Origin: Mactromeris polynyma | Taxonomy: Eukaryota; Mollusca; Bivalvia; Venerida; Mactridae | Length of the DNA: 64,000 nucleotides | Reading direction: 5' to 3' | Assembly (NCBI GenBank): GCA_032209605.1 | Contig: JASFXZ010000020.1 | Coordinates: forward strand, 1,061,501-1,125,500 | In this document: in pieces, positions 33,726 through 44,902 of the stretch | Layout: every line of letters begins with the position of its first letter | How positions within the stretch are numbered: the first letter of the stretch is position 1 | The notes under the pieces: generated by a model | What the model was told of the DNA's origin: nothing | The model's input: the letters and a program-made list of their open reading frames with translations, nothing else | Database searches by the model: none | Position numbers and translations under genes: made by a program

Positions 33726-36065
33726 TTGTAACCCAGGATGCAGACACCGATAGTGATTAGAATCAGTTGTAACCCAGGATGCAGACATCGATAGTGATTA
33801 GAATCAGTTGTAACCCAGGATGCAGACATCGATAGTGATTAGAATCAGTTGTAACTCAGGATGCAGACATCGATAGTGATTAGAATCAGTTGTAACCCAG
33901 GATGCAGACACCGATAGTGATTAGAACCAGTTGTAACCCAGGATGCAGACATCGATAGTGATTAGAATCAGTTGTAACCCAGGATGCAGACACCGATAGT
34001 GATTAGAATCAGTTGTAACACAGGATGCAGACATCGATAGTGATTAGAATCAGTTGTAACCCAGGATGCAGACATCGATAGTGATTAGAATCAGTTGTAA
34101 CCCAGGATGCCGACATCGATAGTGATTAGAATCAGATGTAACCCAGGATGCAGACATCAATAGTGATTAGAATCAGTTGTAACCCAGGATGCAGACATCG
34201 ATAGTGATTAGAATCAGTTGTAACCCAGGATGCCGACATCGATAGTGATTAGAATCAGTTGTAACCCAGGATGCAGACACCGATAGTGATTAGAATCAGT
34301 TGTAACCCAGGATGCAGACATCGATAGTGATTAGAATCAGTTGTAACCCAGGATGCAGACATCGATAGTGATTAGAATCAGTTGTAACCAAGGATGCAGA
34401 CATCGATAGTGATTAGAATCAGTTGTAACCCAGGATGCAGACATCGATAGTGATTAGAATCAGTTGTAACCCAGGATGCAGACATCGATAGTGATTAGAA
34501 TCAGTTGTAAACCAGGATGCAGACATTGAGAGTGATTAAAATCAGTTGTAACCCAGGATGCAGACATCGATAGTGATTAGAATCAGTTGTAACCCAGGAT
34601 GCAGACATCGATAGTGATTAGAATCAGTTGTAACCCAGGATGCAGACATCGATAGTGATTAGAATCAGTTGTAACCCAGGATGCAGACATCGATAGTGAT
34701 TAGAATCAGTTGTAACCCAGGATGCAGACATCGATAGTGATTAGAATCAGTTGTAACTCAGGATGCAGACATCGATAGTGATTAGAATCAGTTGTAACCC
34801 AGGATGCAGACACCGATAGTGATTAGAACCAGTTGTAACCCAGTATGCAGCCATCGATAGTGATTAGAATCAGTTGTAACCCAGGATGCAGACACCGATA
34901 GTGATTAGAATCAGTTGTAACCCAGGATGCAGACACCGATAGTGATTAGAATCAGTTGTAACCCAGGATGCAGACACCGATAGTGATTAGAATCAGTTGT
35001 AACCCAGGATGCAGACACCGATAGTGATTAGAATCAGTTGTAACCCAGGATGCAGACACCGATAGTGATTAGAATCAGTTGTAACCCAGGATGCCGACAT
35101 TGATAGTGATTAGAATCAGTTGTAACCCAGGATGCAGACACCGATAGTGATTAGAATCAGTTGTAACCCAGGATGCAGACACCGTTAGTGATTAGAATCA
35201 GTTGTAACCCAGGATGCAGACATCGATAGTGATTAGAATCAGTTGTAACCCAGGATGCAGACACCGATAGTGATTAGAATCAGTTGTAACCCAGGATGCA
35301 GACATCGATAGTGATTAGAATCAGTTGTAACCCAGGATGCAGACATCGATAGTGATTAGAATCAGTTGTAAACCAGGATGCAGACATTGAGAGTGATTAA
35401 AATCAGTTGTAACCCAGGATGCAGACATCGATAGTGATTAGAATCAGTTGTAACCCAGGATGCAGACATCGATAGTGATTAGAATCAGTTGTAACCCAGG
35501 ATGCAGACATCGATAGTGATTAGAATCAGTTGTAACCCAGGATGCAGACATCGATAGTGATTAGAATCAGTTGTAACCCAGGATGCATACATCGATAGTG
35601 ATTAGAATCAGTTGTAACCCAGTATGCAGACATCGATAGTGATTAGAATCAGTTGTAACCCAGGATGCAGACATCGATAGTGATTAGAATCAGTTGTAAC
35701 CCAGGATGCAGACACCGATAGTGATTAGAATCAGTTGTAACCCAGGATGCCGACATTGATAGTGATTAGAATCAGTTGTAACCCAGGATGCAGACATCGA
35801 TAGTGATTAGAATCAGTTGTAACCCAGGATGCAGACATCGATAGTGATTAGAACCAGTTGCAACCCAGGATGCAGACATCGATAGTGATTAGAATCAGTT
35901 GCAACCCAGGATGCGGACATCGATAGTGATTAGAAGCAGTTGTAACCCAGGATGCAGACATCGATAGTGATTAGAACCAGTTGTAACCCAGGATGCAGAC
36001 ATCGATAGTGATTAGAATCAGTTGTAACCCAGGATGCAGACATCGATAGTGATTAGAATCAGTTG
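33726..36065. repeat. 41-bp minisatellite, ~57 copies (block A)
   Basis: The unit runs TTGTAACCCAGGATGCAGAC, then ATCGATAGTGATTAGAATCAG. Variants: ACACCGATAG, ATGCCGAC, GTAACTC. Two rare variants recur at a near-constant offset: GTAACTCAGG at 33851 and 34753 (902 bp, 22 units) and GTAAACCAGG with GAGAGTGATTAAAATC at 34507 and 35368 (861 bp, 21 units), showing a ~0.9-kb higher-order duplication. Single diverged units lie at 47241-47290 and, inverted, near 60775-60850. Confidence 0.97.
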
Positions 36066-36420
36066 CAAGAACTTGGTTCACAATTGACGTAAAATAAATG
36101 TTTACGATACAGTAACGTGTTATACGAGGAAAGACTCGGGACATGTGTTGTACCTTTTTCATTTTCTGATATTTTTCCGTGCAATTTTTAGGATATGTAG
36201 CCCCACATATTATCTATTATTTAGAAAGTTTTATTTTTATGTGTCATTATCTTGTACGAATTATTTCGTCGCTATAGTAATGTCATGTAGGCGTTAGCGG
36301 GACAGTTGTGATACTTCCCGAAACTTTCCGAATACCACTCTTACTTCTATGCCATAACGTTACCGTGAATGTTTGTATTCACCGGGAAGTCTCTTGTGGC
36401 AGATTCATTGGTGGATTGTT

Positions 36421-37929
36421 TATGTTCACCAATATTTTGTCACAAATCACCTCAACAGATCAAGCATGATAACCTAGGTATCGTGTGTTCACTACTTCAG
36501 ACAAGTTTTGGTGTTAAGATATGTATCTGGTATGAAAATTTATTACAGTATTTATCTAGTTAACCACTTAATTATATAGTTAATTAGGAATATATCTATT
36601 TTCTGTGCCGTGATAACCACATAATTATCTAGTTAATTAAGTAGTTAACTGGTGGCAGAAATATGCCACCATAGTTTTCTTTTGTATGATTCTATTATTT
36701 ATTAAACGGATCACGGTACATTTTCATTGTCAATGCAGACAAGCGTTATATCTTGGAATTATTCAGATAGAAGGAGACAATAGACTACTACACTAGACAT
36801 ATTTATATCTCTTAAATATCTGAATTTCGCCTTAGTGTCACTGCTGACTACAATGGATACATAGTTAGAATAGAACATGTCATTCCCGTAGATTGGTGTG
36901 TACATGTTATGCAATCCTCCTTACACCATCTGCACTGCGTTCAGTTACGGCTATCAGTTACGAACGTTTTGTATTGTATCCCTAGCCCATCGTATCACAT
37001 TGCCTGCCAGCTAGCTAACCTCACACTTAGTCGCTATATGGTCATTGATTTCCAACATTTCTACACAAATTGACTAAATAGGCGGTTACTAATCATTAAA
37101 AGCAATTAACCATTACGTACATAACAACAGAAACACATAGTATAACTAAACTGTTAGAATGAAATTTCTTTGTATGGATATAACTTGTATATCTATAATA
37201 TTCAGGTCCTCTGAAATTCGTTATAAGCGTGTTCCACTGTATATTAGAAACAACAATATGTATGAATCAATAAAGCCATATCAATCAACATTTTATGTTA
37301 AGGATAACACAAAAAAGCTCAAGTAAAAACTCTTATTTCCATTGTGGTCTTTAATATATAGAATTGTGTAATATAGGAAGAATTTTAAGCTATATATAAA
37401 GTTATCACAGTCAGTTTATCAAAGAAAGACATTGTGTTACATAAATTATAACAAATAGATAAAACGATGAAAAAATGAAATAAGTTATCCCTGACAGGAA
37501 TATTGGGTGAAAACGCTAAACAAATAAACGTAACTATGTATTAAGTTACACATTATAAACTGTTAAAAATGAAAGACAATAAATTATTTAAGACAGCTTA
37601 AAAGGTGTTTTAACTTCGCATTTAAAAGAAAAAGTACTTAGAACAAAGCTATATCATAAATATACCCACAAAGTATGCCATATATGCATTCGATGATTAA
37701 TTAGAAATCCATGAATTATTTCTTCAAGCTAATGTTTCAACACTGGTATTTAAGAAAGTCTTAATCTGGACATTACAAAGCCATATTAGTTGTAGACGAT
37801 GCAAGAGGGAATTTATAACTTGCAGTATTGTTCCAATTCATTAAATATTATTCTGCAACTAATCTTGTGTAAGGCATTCTTGCTATCTTGCAATAACTCT
37901 CCATTAAGAAGTGTTATTTCACAATATAT
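36421..37929. other. Spacer between duplication blocks; no gene recognised
   Basis: AT-rich. At about 36930-37110 there is an inverted fragment of dispersed sequence shared with 7440-7520 and 60340-60420 (CATCGTATCACATTGCCTGC, GCTAGCTAACCTCACACTTA). The rest shows nothing supportable. Confidence 0.45.
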
Positions 37930-38045
37930 CCCGTTCCATCAGCACTCCAACGCTCACGCCGCCATATTGTGTTCATGATACTCGAATGGTATTTCCGAAA
38001 GTATTGCCTTACGAACATCCGAGGCACTGGACGTAGTTAGCCGAG
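37930..38045 (-). repeat. Dispersed repeat R3, inverted partial copy
   Basis: Inverse of the left third of R3: CCCGTTCCATCAGCACTCCA through CGAACATCCGAGGCACTGGA. It stops at CCGAGG, where CRE-MITE copy 8 begins, so the two elements abut. Confidence 0.75.
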
Positions 38046-38259
38046 GTACGAATTCCAACCTCGTCTTTAAGTGACGTCATTTCCAGAAAACGTCACATGT
38101 GACGTCAACATGTACTGACAGTAAGTAATATCCCCATATGATACGAAGTGACCATATGGAGTAAATATTGTTTCCTGCTTACAAAGAGTTATCACATGTT
38201 GCGTTTTCTTACAATGATGTCACTTACAGAAGAAGCTGTAAATCCCAAAGCAGCGCTCA
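38046..38259 (-). mobile_element. CRE-MITE copy 8
   Basis: Left end TACGAATTCCAACCTCGTC, right end AAAGCAGCGCTCA followed by TA. Two perfect TGACGTCA octamers; a third is mutated to TGATGTCA. Confidence 0.8.
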
Positions 38260-38698
38260 TATTATCTTTAATTTAGATACGAGGTAGTATCATATTCATG
38301 ATTTCTTTTAATAAATCTCCGAAAGGTCAACGTATAATGACACAACGGTCCTGCTATACGTTTATTTACGCGCTTTAGTAAAGTCTATGGTACTTGAATC
38401 AAAGTATTCGTACCACGAGTGTTATGATTATTGAATATATTTATATCAAAGCAGATTTTTAATAGTTCGTTGTCTTTATTTATTGATTCTATTAACACGT
38501 GTTCACGCTAACCTCCAAATCTTAACCTATATCACTACAAAATCTTCGCTTATTTCATTCGATGCCGATTATCTTGATTTAAGATATTTTCTTGATAAGC
38601 ATTTGTTTCGAAATCTATCTGGTGTAACATATGTATTTCAGTAATTTAGATCAACGCGATTTATAGTTTAATCGGTTGAAGCGGTAGTGGTCCAGGGT

Positions 38699-38830
38699 AT
38701 GAAGGCTGTAGTCCTGCAAGCCTTTGTCTATCTAGTGTTCACATGTGTTCACACAGTAGGTCAAGAGGGATTAGAGAACGACCATTTCCAAGTGCTAACA
38801 AATTCTTATGTTAAAGATATATTATGCTAA
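38699..38830 (+). pseudogene. Paralogue of the signal-peptide frame at 27434
   Basis: A 43-codon frame starting MKAVVLQAFVYLVF and running to LENDHFQVLTNSYVK, then D-I-L-C and a stop. The first 39 codons align gap-free with 27434 and share 21 residues. The AAG|GTAATT junction of block A is AAA|GATATA here, so a GT donor is absent at that place. Downstream similarity resumes ~350 bp later, at about 39177-39275, and is then broken by an E1 tail insertion (39283-39370). Most likely a decayed copy, unless an alternative donor (TATGTTAAAG) is used. Confidence 0.45.
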
Positions 38831-39282
38831 TGTTTTTGTTCATTTGTTTATCTAAACAAACATAAACATATACTTTCTATAGTTAAAACTTCAATAAAAA
38901 TGCATTATCACAGAATACATGTATAAAGTATTTCTCTATATTTGTCGAAAAGGACGTTTGTATTATCATAACATTTAAAAAAACTTCCAGTGTTTTAACA
39001 AGCGGTTTTGTTTACTAGTTTCGACTGTTAGTAATATGCTCAAACAAGATTGTTTTAAACGGTTATAAATGGCAATGTTTCCTTTCAATAATGTTTTAGA
39101 GTATATTACAGCAACAAAGTATGACTCCCATTAAAAAATAGGTTAAGATGAGTCAGATACATCTGTTTAGCTTATTACAATTTGTGGAAAATATCCAGTG
39201 GGAATAGAAGACACTAATTCAGTAGACGTAGACATATTAAGTTAATGTGCATTGTCTCGCAACACAAGGCATGACTTGGCCG

Positions 39283-39370
39283 ACCAACACAGAGACAACT
39301 AAGGATATTAATGAGGACAAACGGGGGAAATTTAATGGATGGAATACATCACAGGCCAAGTCAAGACAAC
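39283..39370 (+). mobile_element. E1 tail fragment
   Basis: GGCATGACTTGGCCGACCAA to GGAATACATCACAGGCCAAG; matches the region just after the 30-bp array at 63885-63985 (GACCTGGCCGATCATG, GGAATACATCACG). Confidence 0.7.
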
Positions 39371-39867
39371 ATTAAAAACGAAATTTCTCAAAATATTTGC
39401 CGTGTCTAATGTATCTTTTCCAAATATTACATTGCCTTTTATGTAGAGTTCCCTATTTCAATGTCCTAAATATGAGCAGTTATTGAAACCTTTGTCCGGT
39501 AAGTACCAAAACTTGAATGTTCCTGCGAGCTTTCGATTGTTTGTAAAATTAATGTATTTCGTATGTTTGCTTTAAATATAATTAAACTCATAACAAATGT
39601 GTTAGTTATGCGACGTCCATACAGCGTCATTGCAAGATCTGACACTAAAGTAGGTCAAATAGGTGTGACAAGATGTAACCAGCTGTTAGCACTGCGAACT
39701 ACGGTATGTTATTTTCATGTCAATATTCACTGTCGCATGTGAAGATTGCAATATTTTGATACATGCATGTTATTGAATCCATCCATGTTAATCAAGCCAC
39801 CAATACATTGATCAATATGGCAATATATTCTCTAAAATTCCATCATTTCAAACTCCAGACTTATTAT

Positions 39868-40137
39868 TAGGTTGTAAAAGAGAGAGAATAAGTTGCTACA
39901 GGGAACGCCTAATACATAAAACACCTCTTCCCCACACAGAACTCCGGGAAAATAACAATCAATTAAACATAAGGCACTTGAGGAGGTTTAAGGGTATATA
40001 TGTTAGGGGACAGAGACGCAAGGAATGGACTGACAGACCATAAGGAATAACTAGGAGAATCAAACTGGTCTACGTGGAGAGGCACTGTCTTATGTATGTG
40101 GCGTTCCCTGTAGCAACTTATTCTCTCTCTTATACCA
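39868..40137. mobile_element. E1 pair in inverted arrangement (fold-back)
   Basis: A forward E1 (39868-40068) runs directly into an inverted E1 head (40070-40137, GGCACTGTCTTATGTATGTG and GCGTTCCCTGTAGCAACTTA). The two heads form ~60-bp inverted arms around a ~140-bp centre. Confidence 0.75.
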
Positions 40138-40532
40138 GCTCAGACCATTATGCTAGTTTTGTTATACATGTGGCTCCACATTCAGGATCAATATATTGTT
40201 TTCGTAATAAATGTGCTGAATACGATATGTGCACAATTTATTTTTCTCGAGTCATATATAAGAATAAATACAGATATTGTTTGTAAGATGACACCGCAAA
40301 TAAAGCAAATTAATTTTTACGATTTGCGATGAGTTCCTAATTGCACCGATAAAATACACAGAAAACGAACACATATATGAAAGTAAAATGACAGGGTTTA
40401 ATTAAAGCACAGAACTAGATACTCCGCCATGTTTTATTTATTAAGGTCTGTTTCATTGTATGCAAAATACTTGTATGTGAAACCAAATATGGATAATAAT
40501 CCTTATTTATAATTCCTGAAACGATCACACAT

Positions 40533-40720
40533 AAAAGACAGAGAATGAATTGCTACAGGGAACGCAACATACATAAGACAGTGCCTCTCCATGCATACCT
40601 CCCGGAAAACAAATACATAAGGCATTTAAGGAGGCTCAAGGGTACAATTACGTAACGGAACAGGTGCACAATGATGGCCTGGCCGACCATTAGGGATAAC
40701 TAGGAGAATCAAAGAGGACA
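40533..40720 (+). mobile_element. E1 element, single-unit copy
   Basis: GAATTGCTACAGGGAACGCA to GACCATTAGGGATAACTAGG, AGAATCAAAGAGGACAA. It interrupts a landmark shared with block A: sequence like 31470-31495 lies before it and like 31495-31560 after it. Confidence 0.8.
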
Positions 40721-40982
40721 AATTATAAATATTAATTTTCGTAGAAAATGAGTTAACAGCATTACATAATTACGGCGAGAGGCTGGGTGCGCCCTTGCAG
40801 ATTTTTTCACAGACCGTTCCAACGCGGTATTTTCCCGCCATTTATACGTATATGTGGCTTGTATCCAAGATTTCATTGTGCGTTTTGAGTTGCTGTGTAC
40901 ATTGTAGGAGGGGTTTCCTACTGTTCTTCATATCTAGAACAGCAACAATTATGCCTATATACATAGTTCCTACATCTACAAT

Positions 40983-41257
40983 ATTTACGTTCATTGTTCT
41001 TTACTGTCGGCCATTTTGATAGGCAATACTGATAAGCCCTTATAAGAGTAATTTCCAAATTTGTGAACATTGAGAAAATACCAAGAGAGTTAGCATGTTA
41101 CAACCACTTTTTCTTCAAATTACTGAGCCAAATGCCCACATGAGCATAATGAATTTTATACATCGGATTAGTTTATCATCTTTCACATTAAATTCCCCAT
41201 AAACTTTAAGAAATTTGCCTATCAAAATGGCCGACAATTCAGACAAGGGAGGTAAAT
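40983..41257. mobile_element. Long-TIR element, copy 1
   Basis: About 275 bp. The left end ATTTACGTTCATTGTTCTTT, then ACTGTCGGCCATTTTGATAG is the inverse of the right end CTATCAAAATGGCCGACAAT then TCAGACAAGGGAGGTAAAT. Arms are ~45 bp. A second copy is at 51004-51291. Confidence 0.85.
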
Positions 41258-41847
41258 CTTGTACATGTGAGAACTATGTATTGTATATTATCTTTGTTCC
41301 AGTATGGTACACACATATTGTATTAATATGTTATTCTATTATCAGAAACGGAATTGCGAATTATTCCAAATTTTTTGTAGTTCATTCCTCCCAAAGATTA
41401 CCAAACACACAAACTGTATAGATCCAGACTGAATGAAGACACCTATTTTGTACAGCTCATTTCGTGAAGACGAATAAGTATGCAGAAATATGTCTGCATA
41501 AAAATGATATATTATATATTCTGACATTCTTGCTTTAAATTAAATCTTAATTCATCTTTTTAAAGCATGTCTATGGGCATGATATATCCAGCAATACTCC
41601 GAACTGATTCACTATTTCATTAGTTGAGTTGAGCGATGCATTTATAACTCTCTCGTGTACTTAGTTATTACCAACCTCACAAATCAGCCTCTCAGGAATC
41701 TTCTCCATATATTTCAATTCCTTAAAACAAAATATGCCATATGGTAGAACAAAACAAAGGAACCCTTTTTTTCTTTTTGCTCTTAAAATACACGTATACT
41801 GGTCAAAACGATATCATGTCCGTTCTGTTTCAATCAGTTTGAAATAA

Positions 41848-42133
41848 ACTAGAAATATCTTGCAAAAAGATGATCGTCGCAATTTGAAGGTTATGCCTAG
41901 ATGTATCGGTTGCTGGTCATTCCAGATCCAAAATAGATTTCGGTAAATTCACCAAAATTCAATAGCTTTCGGTAAGGTAACGTATCCCTTATCGAACGTT
42001 TAATCACTCAGCGCCAAGGTTACAAACGCTATTCGTTTGAAGAGACTTTCGTTTAGTGGTAAAAGTAAGATTTGATTGGTTTTTACATAACACTGATACG
42101 CAAATAGCAAAACCATGCAAGTACGGCTGTGCC
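41848..42133 (+). repeat. Dispersed repeat R5, copy 2
   Basis: Longest R5 copy with 56321-56555: CGCAATTTGAAGGTTA through AGTAAGATTTGATTGG to TACGGCTGTGCC. Confidence 0.65.
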
Positions 42134-42856
42134 TAAAAAGTACATGCCGCATCTTTTTTAGATATAGATAACAGTCTTTAAATAGAAATACTACGAATGT
42201 ATAAAATAATCGAGTAAGCTTTTTAGACCATATTATGCATCAATAATACCACGCTTATTTGATGCGTTATCGTACATATGCTGTGACAGACACTTATCAT
42301 TGACATCTTAGTACAACCACCCAGTATGGGTCGAAATAAATCAATAGTGTTATACCTTAGATATCTTAAACTTCTTTCTAGACATCTCAGACTGGCAACT
42401 TTCCATTACACCACACAAAGTGTTTTTATCAGTAAATAAACCTACGATTTATCCAAAAGGTGCTCAAATAGATTAAACGCGTGATACAAAAGATGCCCAA
42501 GAAACAGTTGGAAGACACAATAAATTAAGCGCAAACAAATTGTTACATGTGATAAATTATTCACCAGTCAACAAAGACCGATAAAGATTACATAAGATAA
42601 ACGGAGTGACAAGTTGGTTTACTTCTGCAGATACGGCATAATTTGTCATTCAACCACCCAAGAAATCAACTCAGGCTTTCAATATATTGCATCAGACAAG
42701 TCTAAATCTCTTACTTGAGATAGTTTATTCCTAGAAGCCTTGTAAAATGATAACCGCCTTCACAACCGACCTGTAGGGCATTGTCACATTCACAAAACCG
42801 TGCCACTTTAAATGCTTAATTGTACAATATATGTCAAGATTATGAGTAGTTTTATA

Positions 42857-42990
42857 TAAAAGAGAGAGAAATTTGCTACAGGGAACGCCACATACATCAG
42901 ACAGTACCTTTCCACACGGACCTCCGGGAAAACAACAATCCTTAAAAAGCAAGGCATCCAGGGAGGCCCAAGTGTAATATACTGGAGAAC
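42857..42990 (+). mobile_element. E1 element, head copy
   Basis: TTTGCTACAGGGAACGCCAC, GGACCTCCGGGAAAACAACA, AATCC. It decays after the unit-forming segment (GGCCCAAGTGTAATATACTG). Confidence 0.75.
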
Positions 42991-43974
42991 AACACACTAA
43001 TGTTTAGAGGGTGAAAAAACATATTTAACGGGGAGTTGACAACAACACAATACTCTACAACAAATAAACATGAAATCAAGCATAAAGCTTATTTGTTCAC
43101 ATCCTTGAAACTGTTGGTATAACTAATAGAGGCTTCCATAAGTCTTTTACGGCATGCCAAAGTCTGACCAGTTCGTTATATCGCAAACTTTCTCATAACC
43201 ATCAAGACTAGGCCAATAGACTCGAGTGTAAAGCTTTGGCTGACAGTCTCGACACATGTTATAGTATATCAATTAATAGAACTGATACTTCTATAGGATT
43301 GTCTTTAAGGAACGTCTGGACATATCATACATTTAAACGATACTTAGTATACATAATATTGTTATACTAGTACACCGTATGCATACACCCTAAGACATAT
43401 TATGCAAGATAAAATATGATCTGTCAAAGCATTTGTCTATCTAATACATTAAACTGTATATCTTGCCAGCTGTGTTCTTACAAATGCATTTGTCATATGT
43501 AAACCTTTGTCTAACAATATAAAGCAATGTCGAGATTTTGATCAGAATGATATACCGACTTACGCATGAAACTGATATAACTATTTATTAGTTGGATTAT
43601 TTTGACAGTCAAATCCATCAACTATAAAGTATGCTTCGCAAGAAATTGAGTCCCGCTCGAATCATTGTCGATTCCCAGTTGTAATCGTGCTTGTAACATC
43701 GGCGAAACAGACGCGTATCTGACAGATTAATGTTAAGTGCGGAGCTTCACATCCGATTGGAAAATACTGAAATATAATCCTGTTGTTATCCAAATATCCA
43801 ATTATTTCGGCTTTTACGCAAGTTTATGTGGCCATATCAAGGATTTGTATGCTGAATTACATTTAGACACGCGATGTGCAGCGTCTCATCAAACACAGCT
43901 TCATGGCATACATTTAATATGGAATCACTGTAGCGACCAGCTGTATTGTATACAATACATGCATGTTGCACATT

Positions 43975-44095
43975 GACTTCACCCCTCCTTCACTGTCCAC
44001 TCTGATTCACCTAGTTATTCATTATGGTCTGCCAGGTCATTCATTCCGCCTCTGTTCCTTAACGTAGCTACTTATTATCTCTCTTTTAAGTATTG
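43975..44095 (-). mobile_element. E1 element, short inverted copy
   Basis: Contains the inverse of GGAATGACCTGGCAGACCAT, of TAACTAGGTGAATCAGAG and, at the right edge, of AAAGAGAGATAATAAGTAGC. The middle is deleted. Confidence 0.65.
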
Positions 44096-44300
44096 TTTTA
44101 AGATGCATACCAATGTTGTAATGCAATGTTATGGAATTAGATGTGTTCATCCCAAAGGAATGGTTATCAGCGAGTGTTCAAAACCTTGGCTGAAAGTTGC
44201 AATTACATTTAAAGCGTCATTATAGCGTTGTTATCGATTCATATCAAGAAATAAATCGTGCCCAATACAAAACGTTTAGTCCGGTATTAATCATTCATAG

Positions 44301-44540
44301 CCCGCCCGGCTCGCTCAGTTGGTAGAGCGCCCATCATATCCCGGGTTCAATGTCCGGGTTGGGCAGATTAGGTTCTTCCATGACATTGGCAATGGTCATG
44401 TCCTCCACATGTTGAGATGTTGTCAGTTGCTTGAAGAAGAACTACATAGCACTGGTTGGTATTTAATTCCTGGAAATCTGGTAAGGTTAACTGGCTGCCG
44501 TAAATGAATGAAGTTAACATTTGTTAACCGATATTTAACA
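44301..44540 (+). mobile_element. tRNA-derived SINE (second family), copy 1
   Basis: Head with A box GCTCGCTCAGTTGGTAGAGC and B box GGTTCAATGTCC; body with TCATGTCCTCCACATGTTGA and GTTGTCAGTTGC. The 3' end has one unit-like segment (AAATCTGGTAAGGTTAACTG, GCTGCCGTA), which is tandemly repeated in the copy at 54266. Confidence 0.8.
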
Positions 44541-44902
44541 CTAAATGTACCAAATGAAAAACAGATGACAGCCGAAGCACGCGGAAGACGATAAAGCACG
44601 ATGTGGTAATAAATTGAAGTCGTTTCCAATTTGATTCAAACCCTTATGATACATTTTTCAAATCTTGATAATTTGTCAAAACTATGATACTAGTAATATA
44701 CACTTTTTGCAGCCCTATAATATACACTGATGAAAGCCGACTATGACAACATTATCTACGGGATCAGACACAGCTCGCAGTATCACCTGTATTGAAATTA
44801 TAAGATTAATTTCGACAAAGCGACGCTTCCAATCAAAATGAAGAGTCTTCGGCAACTTTCCACGTAGATACTTTCATTTCATTTGAAATAAATCTCGAAT
44901 TG

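Larger units (their letters stand above)
27360..36420. repeat. Segmental duplication block A
   Basis: Landmarks match block B (38640-47445) in the same order and orientation: 27434/38699 (signal-peptide frame), 30350-30600/40220-40450, 31480-31560/40740-40840, 31970-32110/42720-42810, 32160-32830/43290-43880, 33400-33540/44820-46910, 36060-36420/47240-47440. Identity by eye is about 65-80%. Between landmarks each block carries its own element insertions and arrays. Confidence 0.8.

Noticed and set aside
44301..44375. Functional tRNA genes at 44.3 and 54.3 kb
   Set aside because: Both copies share a ~200-bp non-tRNA body and diverged heads, as expected for SINEs.
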